From an uncultured Xenococcaceae cyanobacterium (GTDB lineage Bacteria > Cyanobacteriota > Cyanobacteriia > Cyanobacteriales > Xenococcaceae): a DNA stretch of 49,426 nucleotides. This document shows positions 16,236 to 25,438 of the stretch, one piece after another. The stretch spans positions 1-49,426 of the forward strand of contig CALKUU010000144.1 of the NCBI GenBank assembly GCA_937996665.1. Reading direction: 5' to 3'. Under the pieces are notes generated by a model, which was given only the letters and a program-made list of their open reading frames with translations, was not told where the DNA came from and did not search any database. The stretch's first letter is position 1. Each line of letters opens with the position of its first letter. The translations under genes were made by a program, and so were the position numbers.

Positions 16236-18473
16236 TTAAATAGTAGGAGATTCGCTTTGAATCTCACTTTGAATCTCACTTTGAAGCTTTAAGTATCGTT
16301 GTTCCGAGCCGGCGATTAATGCAGTTTTGGGAACTACATTACTTACCTTAGCTTCATTAACCACCATGCCTAATACTTTTTGGCGAGAATTTTGGATAAA
16401 TTCTTTGGCTTCCTTGACGCTTTCCTTATCTGCCACTCCAGTACGAACAACAAAGACGATCCCGTCAGATAATTTACTCATTAATCCAGCATCTGCATTT
16501 CCCTTAAGAGAAGGTGCATCAAAGATGATGAAGTCATAGTGCTTTTTGAGTTCGCCAACTAAAGCTTTTATAGAATTCGACTCAAATAGTGCCAACGTAT
16601 TATTAAATACACCTCCAGAAGTAAGAACATCCAGATTAGGCATTACATTGCGAATAATCGAGCTAGCATCAATCTGTCCGCTAATCATGCTGTTAGATGG
16701 AAATCTATCCAAAAACAAGTTGATCAAACCCGTTGAATTTGACAACTCCCAAATTTCATGTTGTGTGGGATTACGCAGATTACCATCGATCAGAAGTACC
16801 CTACTGTCTCCTTGTGCCATCGACAGAGCCAAATTAGCGCAAATTCTCGACTTACCTTCATTTGAAACTGAGCTAGTAACAGTGATGGTTTTGGGCTTAG
16901 ATTCTGAGCAAAAACTCAAGTTTGCTTGTAACAGTTGATAGGCATCTCTAACTCGAAAGTCAAACAAATCACTACTAGTCATTCTTGGAAAAGAAAGACC
17001 CGTTTCCTTCATTTCTAAAGCATCAATCTCTCCATACAGGTTGGGGATAGTTGCCAGTAAATTGTAAGGAAATAGTCTTTTGGCTTCTTCAACTGTTTTT
17101 AGTGATTTGTCGATCATATCGATAACCAGCGTAACCCCAACGCCAAGTAGTACTCCTAAAATCCCACTAGCCAAGACAATGGTCTTCTTATGAGAGTTAA
17201 AGGGTTCTGTTGGTATTAAAGGTCTAGATATCACGCGGACATTGGCAACGTTTTGATTCTCGGCAACATTAATTTCCTGTAGCCTGGTTAGCAACGTCTC
17301 ATAGGTTGTTTGAGAAGTTGCGACATTGCGCTCCAATTCTTTTAGAGATTGTTCTATCCCTGGCCAGACCTTGACTTTTTCCTTAGAACTCGATAGATAA
17401 GTCCTCATTTCAACCAAACGCTTTTCTAACCCAATCCGTTCTTTTTCGGTTTGAAGCAACTCTTGAATTTGGCTTTCTTCTCGCGAATCAACAACTTGGA
17501 GGCTTCTCCAGTTAACAATCTTTTTACTTCCCGTCGACTTCTCTATTCTCTCCTGTAGTAACCTTTCGAGATCGTTAAGCCTTTCAGTTAAACCGATAAC
17601 AACAGGATTTTGAGCTTGAAATCGGGTCTGTTCCGTAGATAGTTGAGTTTCAACGCCTTGAAGTTCTGTTAGAAGACCTTGAATCCCAGGGACTTGGCTT
17701 AACTTAAATACAATAGCCGCCTCGTCTACCCCTAAACTTGTCTGCCTTTTCAAATTGTTTAAACGGGCTGTTGTATCAACCAATTGAGCCTGAGAATCGC
17801 TAATTTTTTCCTCTAACTCTTTAACGGAACGAATGCTTGCTGAAGACTCCTCTTCGAAATAAGTAACATTGTTTTTTTCTTTAAACTGTCGAAGGGCAAA
17901 CTCTGCTTCTGTGACAATTTTTTCTGATTGGGGTAATTGCTTAAGAATAAACTTTCTTGCAGCGCCCGCCTCAATCCGATTGTCACGAATATTTTGTTCG
18001 ATAAAGATTTCAACCAACTTCTCAACTACAGTTGCAGCTTTTTGAGGCTCGTCGGCTGTGTAATTGACTTTTAAAACATCTGTGCCTTTGAGCGCATCTA
18101 CTTTAATGCTTTCTCCCAACTTTTTAATTGGAATCAATTCACCTTGTTCATTTTTGAGCTGAAGTTCTCGAATGGTCTGCTCCAAAGCAGTATTAGATAG
18201 TAATATTTCAACCTGAGCGTTTAATGGATCACTCTCATCAGTTAACGTTTCTATTCTCCCTATATTTTCTCCTAAACCCGTAAGAGAGGAGGTATTATTC
18301 GTTTTGATCAGGAGTTTTGCTTCTGATTTGTACAAAGGTTTGGATAAAAGTGCATACAATAATCCGAGAAAAGTAACCAGACTAAAAACTGTCAGGGCTA
18401 TACTCTTACCTCTTTTAAGAATTAGCCAGTACTTTCGCCAGTTTATGTCTTCAAATTGGTGATCATAGTCCAT
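16236..18473 (-). CDS. Wzc-like polysaccharide co-polymerase / BY-kinase
   Basis: This 745-aa protein begins with a Wzz domain (TM1 about 27-45), followed by a long coiled-coil region (about 170-420), a second TM with the PFNSHKK approach motif (about 430-455), and a cytosolic kinase domain from about 500. The kinase shows Walker A (SSVSNEGKSR, about 534-543), Walker A' (VLLIDGNLRNP, about 559-569) and Walker B (DFIIFDAPSL, about 647-656). Such proteins control chain length and export. The C-terminus has a single tyrosine instead of the Tyr-rich cluster used for autophosphorylation, and ends in a tandem SEIQSEIQSE made by a 12-bp DNA duplication. It is the first gene of its minus-strand set. 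Confidence 0.9.
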   Translation of the reverse strand: MDYDHQFEDINWRKYWLILKRGKSIALTVFSLVTFLGLLYALLSKPLYKSEAKLLIKTNNTSSLTGLGENIGRIETLTDESDPLNAQVEILLSNTALEQTIRELQLKNEQGELIPIKKLGESIKVDALKGTDVLKVNYTADEPQKAATVVEKLVEIFIEQNIRDNRIEAGAARKFILKQLPQSEKIVTEAEFALRQFKEKNNVTYFEEESSASIRSVKELEEKISDSQAQLVDTTARLNNLKRQTSLGVDEAAIVFKLSQVPGIQGLLTELQGVETQLSTEQTRFQAQNPVVIGLTERLNDLERLLQERIEKSTGSKKIVNWRSLQVVDSREESQIQELLQTEKERIGLEKRLVEMRTYLSSSKEKVKVWPGIEQSLKELERNVATSQTTYETLLTRLQEINVAENQNVANVRVISRPLIPTEPFNSHKKTIVLASGILGVLLGVGVTLVIDMIDKSLKTVEEAKRLFPYNLLATIPNLYGEIDALEMKETGLSFPRMTSSDLFDFRVRDAYQLLQANLSFCSESKPKTITVTSSVSNEGKSRICANLALSMAQGDSRVLLIDGNLRNPTQHEIWELSNSTGLINLFLDRFPSNSMISGQIDASSIIRNVMPNLDVLTSGGVFNNTLALFESNSIKALVGELKKHYDFIIFDAPSLKGNADAGLMSKLSDGIVFVVRTGVADKESVKEAKEFIQNSRQKVLGMVVNEAKVSNVVPKTALIAGSEQRYLKLQSEIQSEIQSESPTI

Positions 18474-18589
18474 GAGTCTACTAAAGGTATTTACTTAAAA
18501 GTTACTTATCTAAAAACTTGATGAAACCAAAAAAAAGTTAAAAGTTCGATATTATCTAAAAAAATAATCGCGTTATCATATCCAAAAGT

Positions 18590-18615
18590 TGGCAAAGGAG
18601 ATTAGATTTTTGCCA
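18590..18615. promoter_or_regulatory. inverted repeat TGGCAAA-N12-TTTGCCA
   Basis: A perfect 7-bp inverted repeat with a 12-bp spacer sits about 120 bp upstream of the Wzc-like start. The spacing, about two helical turns centre to centre, suits a dimeric regulator. This is inference from symmetry only. Confidence 0.4.
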
Positions 18616-19041
18616 GTCAACTAAACTTGGATAACTCTCTTAGATACTAATGTTTTATCTATAACAATAAATTGCTTTTGGATGAAGTTTTCATGAACAA
18701 AAAGAAGATATTTGTTTCGAGTTGAATACATTTCCTAGTTTAAAAGCTCTCAAAAACCATTATCAAAACATATTACATACATTACATACATTATTCAGTA
18801 ACATTAGCCAGACTAAGATCAAGGGTGGTTGGCAACTTACCTCTAAGGAGTTATTAATGAGATCGAGCTTAAAAAATACGAAATCATCCAAACGTACTAT
18901 GCAAATTGATAATTACTAATTAGGAATTAGATTAGCTATTTAGTTCCTTAAATAATAAAGGTTTTAAGCTTAAAAAAAATTTAATATCGAGATATTGACC
19001 GAATTAAACTTTAATTATGTTCAGTAACAACAGAATTTTAG

Positions 19042-19066
19042 GTATATAGTATGCTTACGTATATAC
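19042..19066. promoter_or_regulatory. inverted repeat GTATATA-N11-TATATAC
   Basis: A perfect 7-bp inverted repeat with an 11-bp spacer lies about 165 bp upstream of the GT4 start. It may be an operator; in sequence this AT-rich, chance symmetry cannot be excluded. Confidence 0.3.
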
Positions 19067-19229
19067 AGTAGGTGGTTTTACTTAGGTAAATATACTTGTA
19101 TTAACATAATAAGCTTATTTTTTAGCATGAAAATGTACAAGATGAACAGATAGATCTAGGATCTTCTGTGGCTTTAGATGAACTTAGAATGCCAGGGATG
19201 TTCATTTAATTAAGGGTTTTGCAAAAAAA

Positions 19230-20471
19230 ATGAAAGAGTTTAATAGAGTTCTGATCGTAGTAGAAAATCTTCCTAGCCCTTTTGATCGTCGGGTATGGAT
19301 GGAGGCTACTACTTTGATTAAAAAAGGATATGAGGTCTCAATTATCTGCCCTCAAGGTAAGGGATATGAAAAAAGCTATGAAGTAATTGACGATATCCAC
19401 ATTTATCGCCATCCAATGCCACCGGACATCAGTTCTGTCAGGGGTTATCTAACAGAATATGCCACAGCAGTGTATTGGGAATTCCGTCTTGCTCATCGTG
19501 TTTGGCGAGAGAGAGGCTTTGATATTATTCACATTTGTAATCCGCCAGATTTACTATTTTTGACCGCTGGATGGTTTAAACTCTTTAAAAAAGTGAGAGT
19601 CATTTTTGATCATCACGACATCAATCCAGAAATGTACGAAGCCAAGTATGGTCGGCGAGATCTTTTTTACTACGGACTTCGATTGGTGGAGCGTTTGACT
19701 TTTGCTACTGCTGATACCGTTATTTGCACAAATGAGTCCTATCGAGAGATTGCTCTAACTCGTGGACGAAAAAAAGATGAGGATGTTTTTGTCGTTCGGA
19801 GTGGACCAGATTTATCTATTTTTAAGACAACTCCGCCCAACCCAACTTATCGACGCAATCGTCGTTACCTTGTCGGTTATGTAGGCGTGATGGGAGAGCC
19901 AGAAGGTATTGATTATTTACTTGAGGCGGTACGCTATCTTGTTTACGATCAAAATCGTCAAGATATTCAGTTTATGTTGATTGGAAGTGGTCCTATGTTT
20001 GATCAACTTCAGGAGCTTGCAAAACAATTAGGAGTAAGTGAGTTTGTCGAATTTACTGGGAGAGTTTCCGATGATGAACTTTTAGAGAGACTTTCAAGTT
20101 GTGATATTTGCGTAAATCCTGATAAGAAAATGCCTTACAACGATAAGTCCACCATGAATAAAATCATGGAGTATATGGCGATGAGCAAACCTATTGTTCA
20201 ATTTGATCTAATGGAGGGTCGTCGTTCAGCAGGCGAAGCATCTTTGTATGCTGAAGGCAATAATTCTGTTGATTTTGCAGAAAAAATGGTTGAGTTACTT
20301 GCTGACCCTGAACTTCGGGAGCGGATGGGCAAAATTGGTTTGCAACGGATGGAAGATGTTTTGGAATGGCGTCATCAAATTCCTAAGCTATTGAAGGCTT
20401 ATGGCTGTGAAGATTGGCAGCAACCCTTGTCTTCAACTACCAGTAATCAAGCAGAATTGGTATCGAAATAA
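19230..20471 (+). CDS. family 4 glycosyltransferase
   Basis: This 413-aa GT-B fold protein has the N-terminal VENLPSPFDRRVWMEATTL common to a subgroup of bacterial GT4 enzymes, DHHDINPEMYEAKYG, and in the C-terminal donor-binding half YVGVMGEPEGIDYLLEA, LIGSGPMFDQL, then YNDKSTMNKIMEYMAMSKP, the region equivalent to the E-x7-E motif. It would add one sugar to the lipid-linked repeat unit in the cytosol. It is the first plus-strand gene after the divergent promoter region, followed by a 258-bp gap. Confidence 0.9.
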   Translation: MKEFNRVLIVVENLPSPFDRRVWMEATTLIKKGYEVSIICPQGKGYEKSYEVIDDIHIYRHPMPPDISSVRGYLTEYATAVYWEFRLAHRVWRERGFDIIHICNPPDLLFLTAGWFKLFKKVRVIFDHHDINPEMYEAKYGRRDLFYYGLRLVERLTFATADTVICTNESYREIALTRGRKKDEDVFVVRSGPDLSIFKTTPPNPTYRRNRRYLVGYVGVMGEPEGIDYLLEAVRYLVYDQNRQDIQFMLIGSGPMFDQLQELAKQLGVSEFVEFTGRVSDDELLERLSSCDICVNPDKKMPYNDKSTMNKIMEYMAMSKPIVQFDLMEGRRSAGEASLYAEGNNSVDFAEKMVELLADPELRERMGKIGLQRMEDVLEWRHQIPKLLKAYGCEDWQQPLSSTTSNQAELVSK

Positions 20472-20729
20472 TTTCTAAGAATTAATCTTTATAGATTGAT
20501 TTCTCAATGTAATTTCGTAGTTTCATTGTTTCCTACTTCTTAGTTTGGGGAAAGGAAAATCTTTTTAGCTGTATTTGAGTATTCTTTGAAGATTTTCAAA
20601 TTAGAATTTTCTTCAAAATCAAGTTTAGAATAATAAACTTTTTTTTAATACCTATCCAATATTGTTTTTACAAGAAATTTTGTTTTTAGTTACTAATCTT
20701 GGATATTTATACTCATAAAAGGAACAATC

Positions 20730-21390
20730 ATGAAAATTACTAAAGATGTTCAAGCAAAAGTAATGTATGGATCGAGAAAAAATAAACTCAAACATTTTTT
20801 CTCGCTATGCGAAGAGGGTATGAAAGTTCTTGATGTGGGAGTTTCGTCAGAGAAGCATCAAGGGACGTCAAGCCTAAATTATTTCCTCAAAAACTTCCCT
20901 TATCCAGCGACAGACTATACCGGCTTGGGGGTTGAGGATCTTTCTGGAATGGACCAATTGTTTCCCCAGAAAAAATTTATTCAATATTCAGGTGACGATT
21001 TTCCTTTTGAAGATAATCAGTTTGATTGGGTATTTAGTAATGCCGTGATTGAGCATGTTGGCTATACTCCCCAACAAATTAAGTTTGTGAATGAAATGTT
21101 GCGAGTAGGTAAAAATGTTTTTTTTACTACTCCCAATAAATACTTTCCAATTGAATCTCATACCCAAGTAATTTTTTTACACTGGAATGATGATTATTTT
21201 TATAAGTGGTTGGAGAAGAATAAGCCCCATAGATCTAAAAAAAAATTTAAATCTACTGTCTAAGCGAAAATTAAAGGAAATTCTTGAAAAGTCCAATGCA
21301 ACTAATTACAAAATTCGTAGCAATTCATTCTTGACCTTTACCATGACTTTTACCGTGGTTTGCAATAATCCTTTGGAAAACCAACTTTAA
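20730..21390 (+). pseudogene. class I SAM methyltransferase split by a +1 frameshift at A9
   Basis: The first frame (177 codons, ending 21263) encodes a SAM methyltransferase: MKVLDVGVSSEKHQG (motif I), FPFEDNQFDWVFSNAVIEHV (Methyltransf_11-type) and EMLRVGKNVFFTTPNKYFP. At a run of nine adenines (21237-21245) the frame enters unrelated residues and stops. Removing one A joins it smoothly to the next frame, giving NLNLLSKRKLKEILEKSN and the hydrophobic strand SFLTFTMTFTVVCNN, for a total near 219 aa. So either the gene is inactivated, or the read or assembly is wrong, or slippage on A9 restores it. The SAM-binding core is intact in the first part. Confidence 0.8.
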
Positions 21391-21462
21391 AAGTTGCTTA
21401 TTGAAGATCACTAAGCATTTCAAACCTCGAAATAATAAAAATCAGTAATAGAGAAATAAATT

Positions 21463-22764
21463 ATGAAGATAAGTATTTTCGGTCTTGGTTATGTCGGTGT
21501 TGTTACCGCAGCTTGCTTGGCTAGAGATGGACATCATGTAGTTGGCGTGGATTTAAACCCAGATAAGGTGTCCCTGATTGCCAGAGGAGAATCTCCAATT
21601 ATTGAGCCGGGCTTGAAGGAGTTACTTCAGTATGGTGTTCAGTCGAATCGTATTGAGGCAACTGTCGATGCCGAAGCAGCAGTAATAAATTCTGATATGT
21701 CCCTAATTAGTGTTGGGACTCCCCCAATGGAAAGAGGGGAACCGGATTTAAGTTATGTAATTAGTGTTTGTAAAGATATCGCCTTAGCCATTAAGAAAAA
21801 AGGTTCTTCCCATGTCGTAATGATCCGCAGCACAGTTCCTCCTGGAACACTCAAGCGTTGCCAAGAGCTGATGGAAGATGTTTGTGGGCAAGATTCTGTT
21901 CATGTTGCTTTTAATCCGGAATTTTTAAGGGAAGGTTCGGCGATTCGTGACTATGACTGTCCTCCTTATACAATTATTGGTACTGAGTCAGCGATCGCTG
22001 AACAAGCTGTTCGAGATCTTTATGCCAAGGTTGAAGGCAAAGTTATGGTAGTAGAGCCAGAAGTGGCAGAAATGGTTAAGTATGTGGCGAATACTTGGCA
22101 TGCAACTAAAGTCAGCTTTGCTAATGAAATTGGCAGACTAGCCAAGGCTTTCAATGTTGATGGACGAGAAATAATGAACATCATTGTGCAAGATGAGAAG
22201 TTAAATGTTTCTCCTGTCTATATGCGTCCAGGATTTGCTTATGGCGGTTCTTGTCTACCGAAAGATTTAGGCGCTCTCCTATATTTTGCGCGAGCGAAAG
22301 ATCTTTTCGTTCCTATGCTGAACGCACTTCCTGCAACCAATAACTTGCAAATAGATTTAGCAGCGCGGAAAATTCTAGGTTATGGAGTCAAAAAGATCGC
22401 CATTTTTGGTTTAGCGTTTAAAGCTAATACCGATGATTTGCGAGAAAGTCCTACTGTTCCTCTTGTCAAACGCCTTTTGGGAGAAGGCTGTGAGGTAAAA
22501 ATTTACGATCCTGCGGTTAATGAAACCCAATTGATGGGGACAAATTTAACTTATATTCAGCAGCATCTACCTCACTTTGCTAATTTGCTAGTTACTAATC
22601 CTGAAGAGGCTTTAGCTGATTCCGACTTGGTGGTAGCGACTCATCGTACACCAGAATTTCAACAGCTTTTACAGCAATTGCCAGAAACAACTAAAATCTT
22701 TGATTTGGTTGGTGTTTTCGATCACGCACCAGCAGTTCCTCAGTATGAAGGATTGGCCTGGTAG
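21463..22764 (+). CDS. UDP-glucose/GDP-mannose 6-dehydrogenase family, AlgD-like
   Basis: This 433-aa four-electron nucleotide-sugar dehydrogenase starts with the NAD-binding FGLGYVGVVTAACLARDG and has NPEFLREGSAI, the NEIGRLAK helix, the catalytic cysteine in YGGSCLPKDLGAL, and IFGLAFKANTDDLRESP. Length and the pattern MRPGFAYGGSCLPKDL with EVAEMVKYVANTWHATKVSFANE are closer to AlgD (GDP-mannose 6-dehydrogenase, 436 aa) than to the typical Ugd, from my memory of those proteins. It would supply GDP-mannuronate or UDP-glucuronate for an acidic polysaccharide. A single HIP1 site lies within it. Substrate specificity is inferred. Confidence 0.9.
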   Translation: MKISIFGLGYVGVVTAACLARDGHHVVGVDLNPDKVSLIARGESPIIEPGLKELLQYGVQSNRIEATVDAEAAVINSDMSLISVGTPPMERGEPDLSYVISVCKDIALAIKKKGSSHVVMIRSTVPPGTLKRCQELMEDVCGQDSVHVAFNPEFLREGSAIRDYDCPPYTIIGTESAIAEQAVRDLYAKVEGKVMVVEPEVAEMVKYVANTWHATKVSFANEIGRLAKAFNVDGREIMNIIVQDEKLNVSPVYMRPGFAYGGSCLPKDLGALLYFARAKDLFVPMLNALPATNNLQIDLAARKILGYGVKKIAIFGLAFKANTDDLRESPTVPLVKRLLGEGCEVKIYDPAVNETQLMGTNLTYIQQHLPHFANLLVTNPEEALADSDLVVATHRTPEFQQLLQQLPETTKIFDLVGVFDHAPAVPQYEGLAW

Positions 22765-22799
22765 AAAATGATAGGAGGCAAAGTAAAGCTAATTAAGCC

Positions 22800-23711
22800 A
22801 TGAACATTAACGTAGTATTTCTAATCTTTAAACGTCCTGATACTACTGCCAAAGTATTTGAAGTGATTAGGAGAGCAAAACCGGCGAAACTATTCGTCGT
22901 TGCCGATGCTCCGCGTGGAGATCGACCTGATGAAGCCGAAGGTTGTGCTGCTACTCGCGCCATTATTGATGGCGTTGATTGGGAATGCGAAGTTTATCGA
23001 AATTACGCAGAAGTTAATTTGGGTTGTGCTAGACGTGTTTCTAGTGGTTTAGATTGGGTATTTGATCAGGTGGAGGATGCAGTAATCATTGAAGATGACT
23101 GTATTCCTGATCTCTCCTTTTTTCAATTTTGTGCGGAATTACTCCATCGTTATCAAGACGATCAAAGAGTAATGACGATCGCTGGAAGTAATTTTCAGTT
23201 TGGCAAAAGCGTGACTCCCTATAGCTACTACAATTCCCAATATCATGATTGTTGGGGATGGGCGACTTGGCGGCGAGCCTGGAAACATTTCGATTTTGAG
23301 ATGAAGTTATGGGAAGAGCTTAGAGATTCTAGCTTTCTCCAAGATCACTTGGGCGATCGTCAGATGGCTAAGTATTGGCGGATTAAGTTTGATCTGGCAT
23401 ATCAATCTCAGCGAGATACTTGGTTTTATCGTTGGCTCTATTCCTGTTGGGTACAAAATGGAATTGCTCTTGTCCCCGATCTCAATTTAATTTCTAACGC
23501 TGGTTTTCACCCTGGAGCTACTAATACAGTAAAAGAAGCTTCCTATTTCGACTTACCTAGAGTAGAAATGAAATTCCCGATGCAACATCCACCCTTTATG
23601 TTCCCCAATCGAAAAGCTGATCGATTAAATTTTTTAAATAGGTGTCATATCGGTTTACCAACTCGTTTTACCGGGAAAATGAAAAAAATTGCCGCAGGCA
23701 TCAAAAAATAG
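22800..23711 (+). CDS. HlpA-like/GNT-I-type glycosyltransferase
   Basis: This 303-aa protein starts VVFLIFKRPDTTAKVFEVIR and contains LFVVADAPRG, NLGCARRVSSGLDWVF and the metal-binding IIEDDCIPDLSFF (an ED-D variant of DxD), followed by YHDCWGWATWRRAW. This is the pattern of cyanobacterial proteins named 'glycosyltransferase' or 'hemolytic protein HlpA-like', related to GT13/GNT-I and GT2 folds. It likely adds a sugar to the repeat unit. It lies 35 bp after the dehydrogenase and just before another GT2 gene, so an operon is likely. Confidence 0.82.
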   Translation: MNINVVFLIFKRPDTTAKVFEVIRRAKPAKLFVVADAPRGDRPDEAEGCAATRAIIDGVDWECEVYRNYAEVNLGCARRVSSGLDWVFDQVEDAVIIEDDCIPDLSFFQFCAELLHRYQDDQRVMTIAGSNFQFGKSVTPYSYYNSQYHDCWGWATWRRAWKHFDFEMKLWEELRDSSFLQDHLGDRQMAKYWRIKFDLAYQSQRDTWFYRWLYSCWVQNGIALVPDLNLISNAGFHPGATNTVKEASYFDLPRVEMKFPMQHPPFMFPNRKADRLNFLNRCHIGLPTRFTGKMKKIAAGIKK

Positions 23712-23757
23712 ATTTCTCAAACGAACTAAAAAAACACAATTTCATAATCACAAGCTC

Positions 23758-24768
23758 ATGACAAATCTTTATCAGCAAAATATTCAACAACAAGAATCAT
23801 CCACAGAATTAAAATTACCAACTATTTCTTTGGTAGTTCCTAACTATCAAGGAGGAGAAACTATTGGTGCTACTTTGCAAAGTATTATCGATCAAAAATA
23901 TCCGAAGCTAGAATTGATTGTGGTTGATGGTGGCTCTACCGATAACAGTATCGAAGTAATCAAGCAATTTGAGTCTCATATTTCCTGGTGGGTAAGCGAA
24001 TCGGATAGTGGTCAATCCAACGCTATCAATAAAGGCTTTGCTCAATGTACAGGTGACGTTGTTAACTGGCTTTGTAGTGACGATTTCCTCGAACCAGGTG
24101 CCTTACTCACCATTGGTGAACACTTTGCTGCTGAGCCTGAAATCGATGTCTTAGTTGGTCGTTGTCGAGTTGAATACATGACCGATCATGTTGGGCGCCC
24201 TTTAAAAGGGGTTAAGGCTTGGACAAAAAGATTGCAAAAGTTTCTGCCATTAGGTTCCCGTCCTATCATTGAACAGAGCGAACATGCTTACATCAAGGCT
24301 CCAACTCCAGAACTAATTGATTTGATGCCTGCTAGTTGCCCAATTCATCAGCCCAGTTGCTTTTATCGTCGAGAACTATTAAATCGTCCTCAACCTTTGA
24401 TTGAAAATCTTCATCACACGATGGATATTGAACTTTTCAATTATTTCCGTTCTATTGGAGCCAAATTCAGAGTAATTGAAGAAATTATTAGCTACGCTCC
24501 CAAAAGTGGTGTCAATAAAAACTGTCTTGCTGGGGCTAAAGCTACTTACGAATTGGAAGATATTTATAAAACCTACACCAATGAATTAATCCCCCTGACT
24601 TTTTGGCATCGCAAGCTGCGCTATCCCCTAGAATGTTTTCTCAAACGTCATCGTAGTGGGATCTGGCTTTATTTGGTTGGTTCGGTTTGGTTTGCCATCG
24701 TCTTGATCTTAGCTCCATTTTACGGGTTGAAAAAGGTCTGGGCATTAAGGTGGACAAGATTTGCTTAA
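23758..24768 (+). CDS. family 2 glycosyltransferase
   Basis: This protein (336 aa from the chosen start) is a GT-A enzyme: SLVVPNYQGGETIGATLQSI, LELIVVDGGSTDNSIEVI, SESDSGQSNAINKGF and the DxD equivalent WLCSDDFLEPGAL. The C-terminal 60 residues include one hydrophobic segment, which may anchor it to the membrane. I chose the ATG at 23758; the in-frame TTG at 23689 would overlap the previous gene by 23 bp and adds a basic, unconserved stretch. It is the last gene before a 670-bp non-coding gap. Confidence 0.87.
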   Translation: MTNLYQQNIQQQESSTELKLPTISLVVPNYQGGETIGATLQSIIDQKYPKLELIVVDGGSTDNSIEVIKQFESHISWWVSESDSGQSNAINKGFAQCTGDVVNWLCSDDFLEPGALLTIGEHFAAEPEIDVLVGRCRVEYMTDHVGRPLKGVKAWTKRLQKFLPLGSRPIIEQSEHAYIKAPTPELIDLMPASCPIHQPSCFYRRELLNRPQPLIENLHHTMDIELFNYFRSIGAKFRVIEEIISYAPKSGVNKNCLAGAKATYELEDIYKTYTNELIPLTFWHRKLRYPLECFLKRHRSGIWLYLVGSVWFAIVLILAPFYGLKKVWALRWTRFA

Positions 24769-25438
24769 AGAAAAAATTAAAACTGAGACCTTATCTCGCT
24801 TTACTTATCCGGCTTAATAAAAACGAGCGGAATTCCACCATCTTCGCCGATAGGCAAGTGGTGGATGAATAGCGAGCTTAGGTTTATTGGGAAATCTTTT
24901 CATTTTTTATATAAATCTTTATACAGTAAGGGTTTTGAGCATCGTATAATAAGCGCGTTACTATGTAACAAGGCTTGATACGTGCATAGTTCTTAGAGGT
25001 GTGTCAAGGCGTTTTGCCATCGATCTCAATCATAAGAAAACCGCTGTGTCACTGGTGTAAAAAGCAAATTCAAACATAAGTTAGCCAAATAAAACAAAAA
25101 ATAAAAGTCTGGCGGTTGCTAGTCAACTTATGGTGCTGCCATTGCTGCCTTTTGAGGCACTGTAAGACCAATATCGAGCTTGCTTGGTAGAGGCAAGAGC
25201 CTGTGAACTGGAAAACTCTAAAGCGGAATAAGACCCGCACTAAAAAGTGAGGTTTGGAGATAACTCCTGCCTCACTAAGTGGGTGGTGAGTAGCTCATTC
25301 TAGCTAGACATCTAGTGTTGATGCCAGCTTTGTTTTACTGGCATAAAAAAGTTTTGCCCTTGGCGGGAAAAGACTTTTCACCGAAAAAATCAAGATAAAA
25401 ATTGACTTAATTTTTACTTTTACAATAATTTTTTAACT
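24769..25438. other. structured non-coding region, possible IS200/IS605-type remnant or RNA
   Basis: No coding frame is supported. The stretch is rich in hairpins: CCACCA/TGGTGG around an inner GCC-GATA-GGC (about 24835-24866), GTTAC-TAT-GTAAC (24957-24969), CACT-AAAA-AGTG near 25238-25249, a guanine-rich imperfect hairpin at 25264-25290 followed by TAGCTCATTC, ATGCCAG-N10-CTGGCAT (25321-25344) and a longer bulged stem after it. The segment 25264-25300 resembles the hairpin and flank at the right end of IS200/IS605 elements, and the preceding 250 bp would then correspond to the guide-RNA-like end region of a tnpB gene. No TnpB residues can be read, so this is only a possibility. Confidence 0.3.

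Larger units (their letters stand above)
18474..19229. other. divergent intergenic region between Wzc-like and GT4 genes
   Basis: About 755 bp that must hold promoters for both arms of the EPS locus. Visible elements are two inverted repeats (listed separately) and a 9-bp tandem repeat ATTACATAC at 18772-18789. I found no coding frame worth calling: the 65-codon TTG frame at 18722 contains the 9-bp repeat and has no recognisable features. Confidence 0.6.

Noticed and set aside
18722-18919. 65-codon plus-strand frame in the divergent EPS promoter region
   Set aside because: It starts at TTG, contains a 9-bp DNA tandem repeat that produces HTLHTL, and has no recognisable motif or clear ribosome-binding site.
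19125-19209. Open frame reading DLGSSVALDELRMPGMFI before the GT4 gene
   Set aside because: It looks protein-like but has only about 27 codons and no start codon; chance or a tiny relic cannot be separated.
24687-24872. 61-codon frame overlapping the end of the GT2 gene
   Set aside because: It is a shadow of the GT2 3' end that runs into the hairpin region; no protein features.
24970-25300. tmRNA, RNase P RNA, cobalamin riboswitch or group II intron domain
   Set aside because: None of the conserved cores of these RNAs (tRNA-like ends, P4 elements, B12 box, domain V) could be found.
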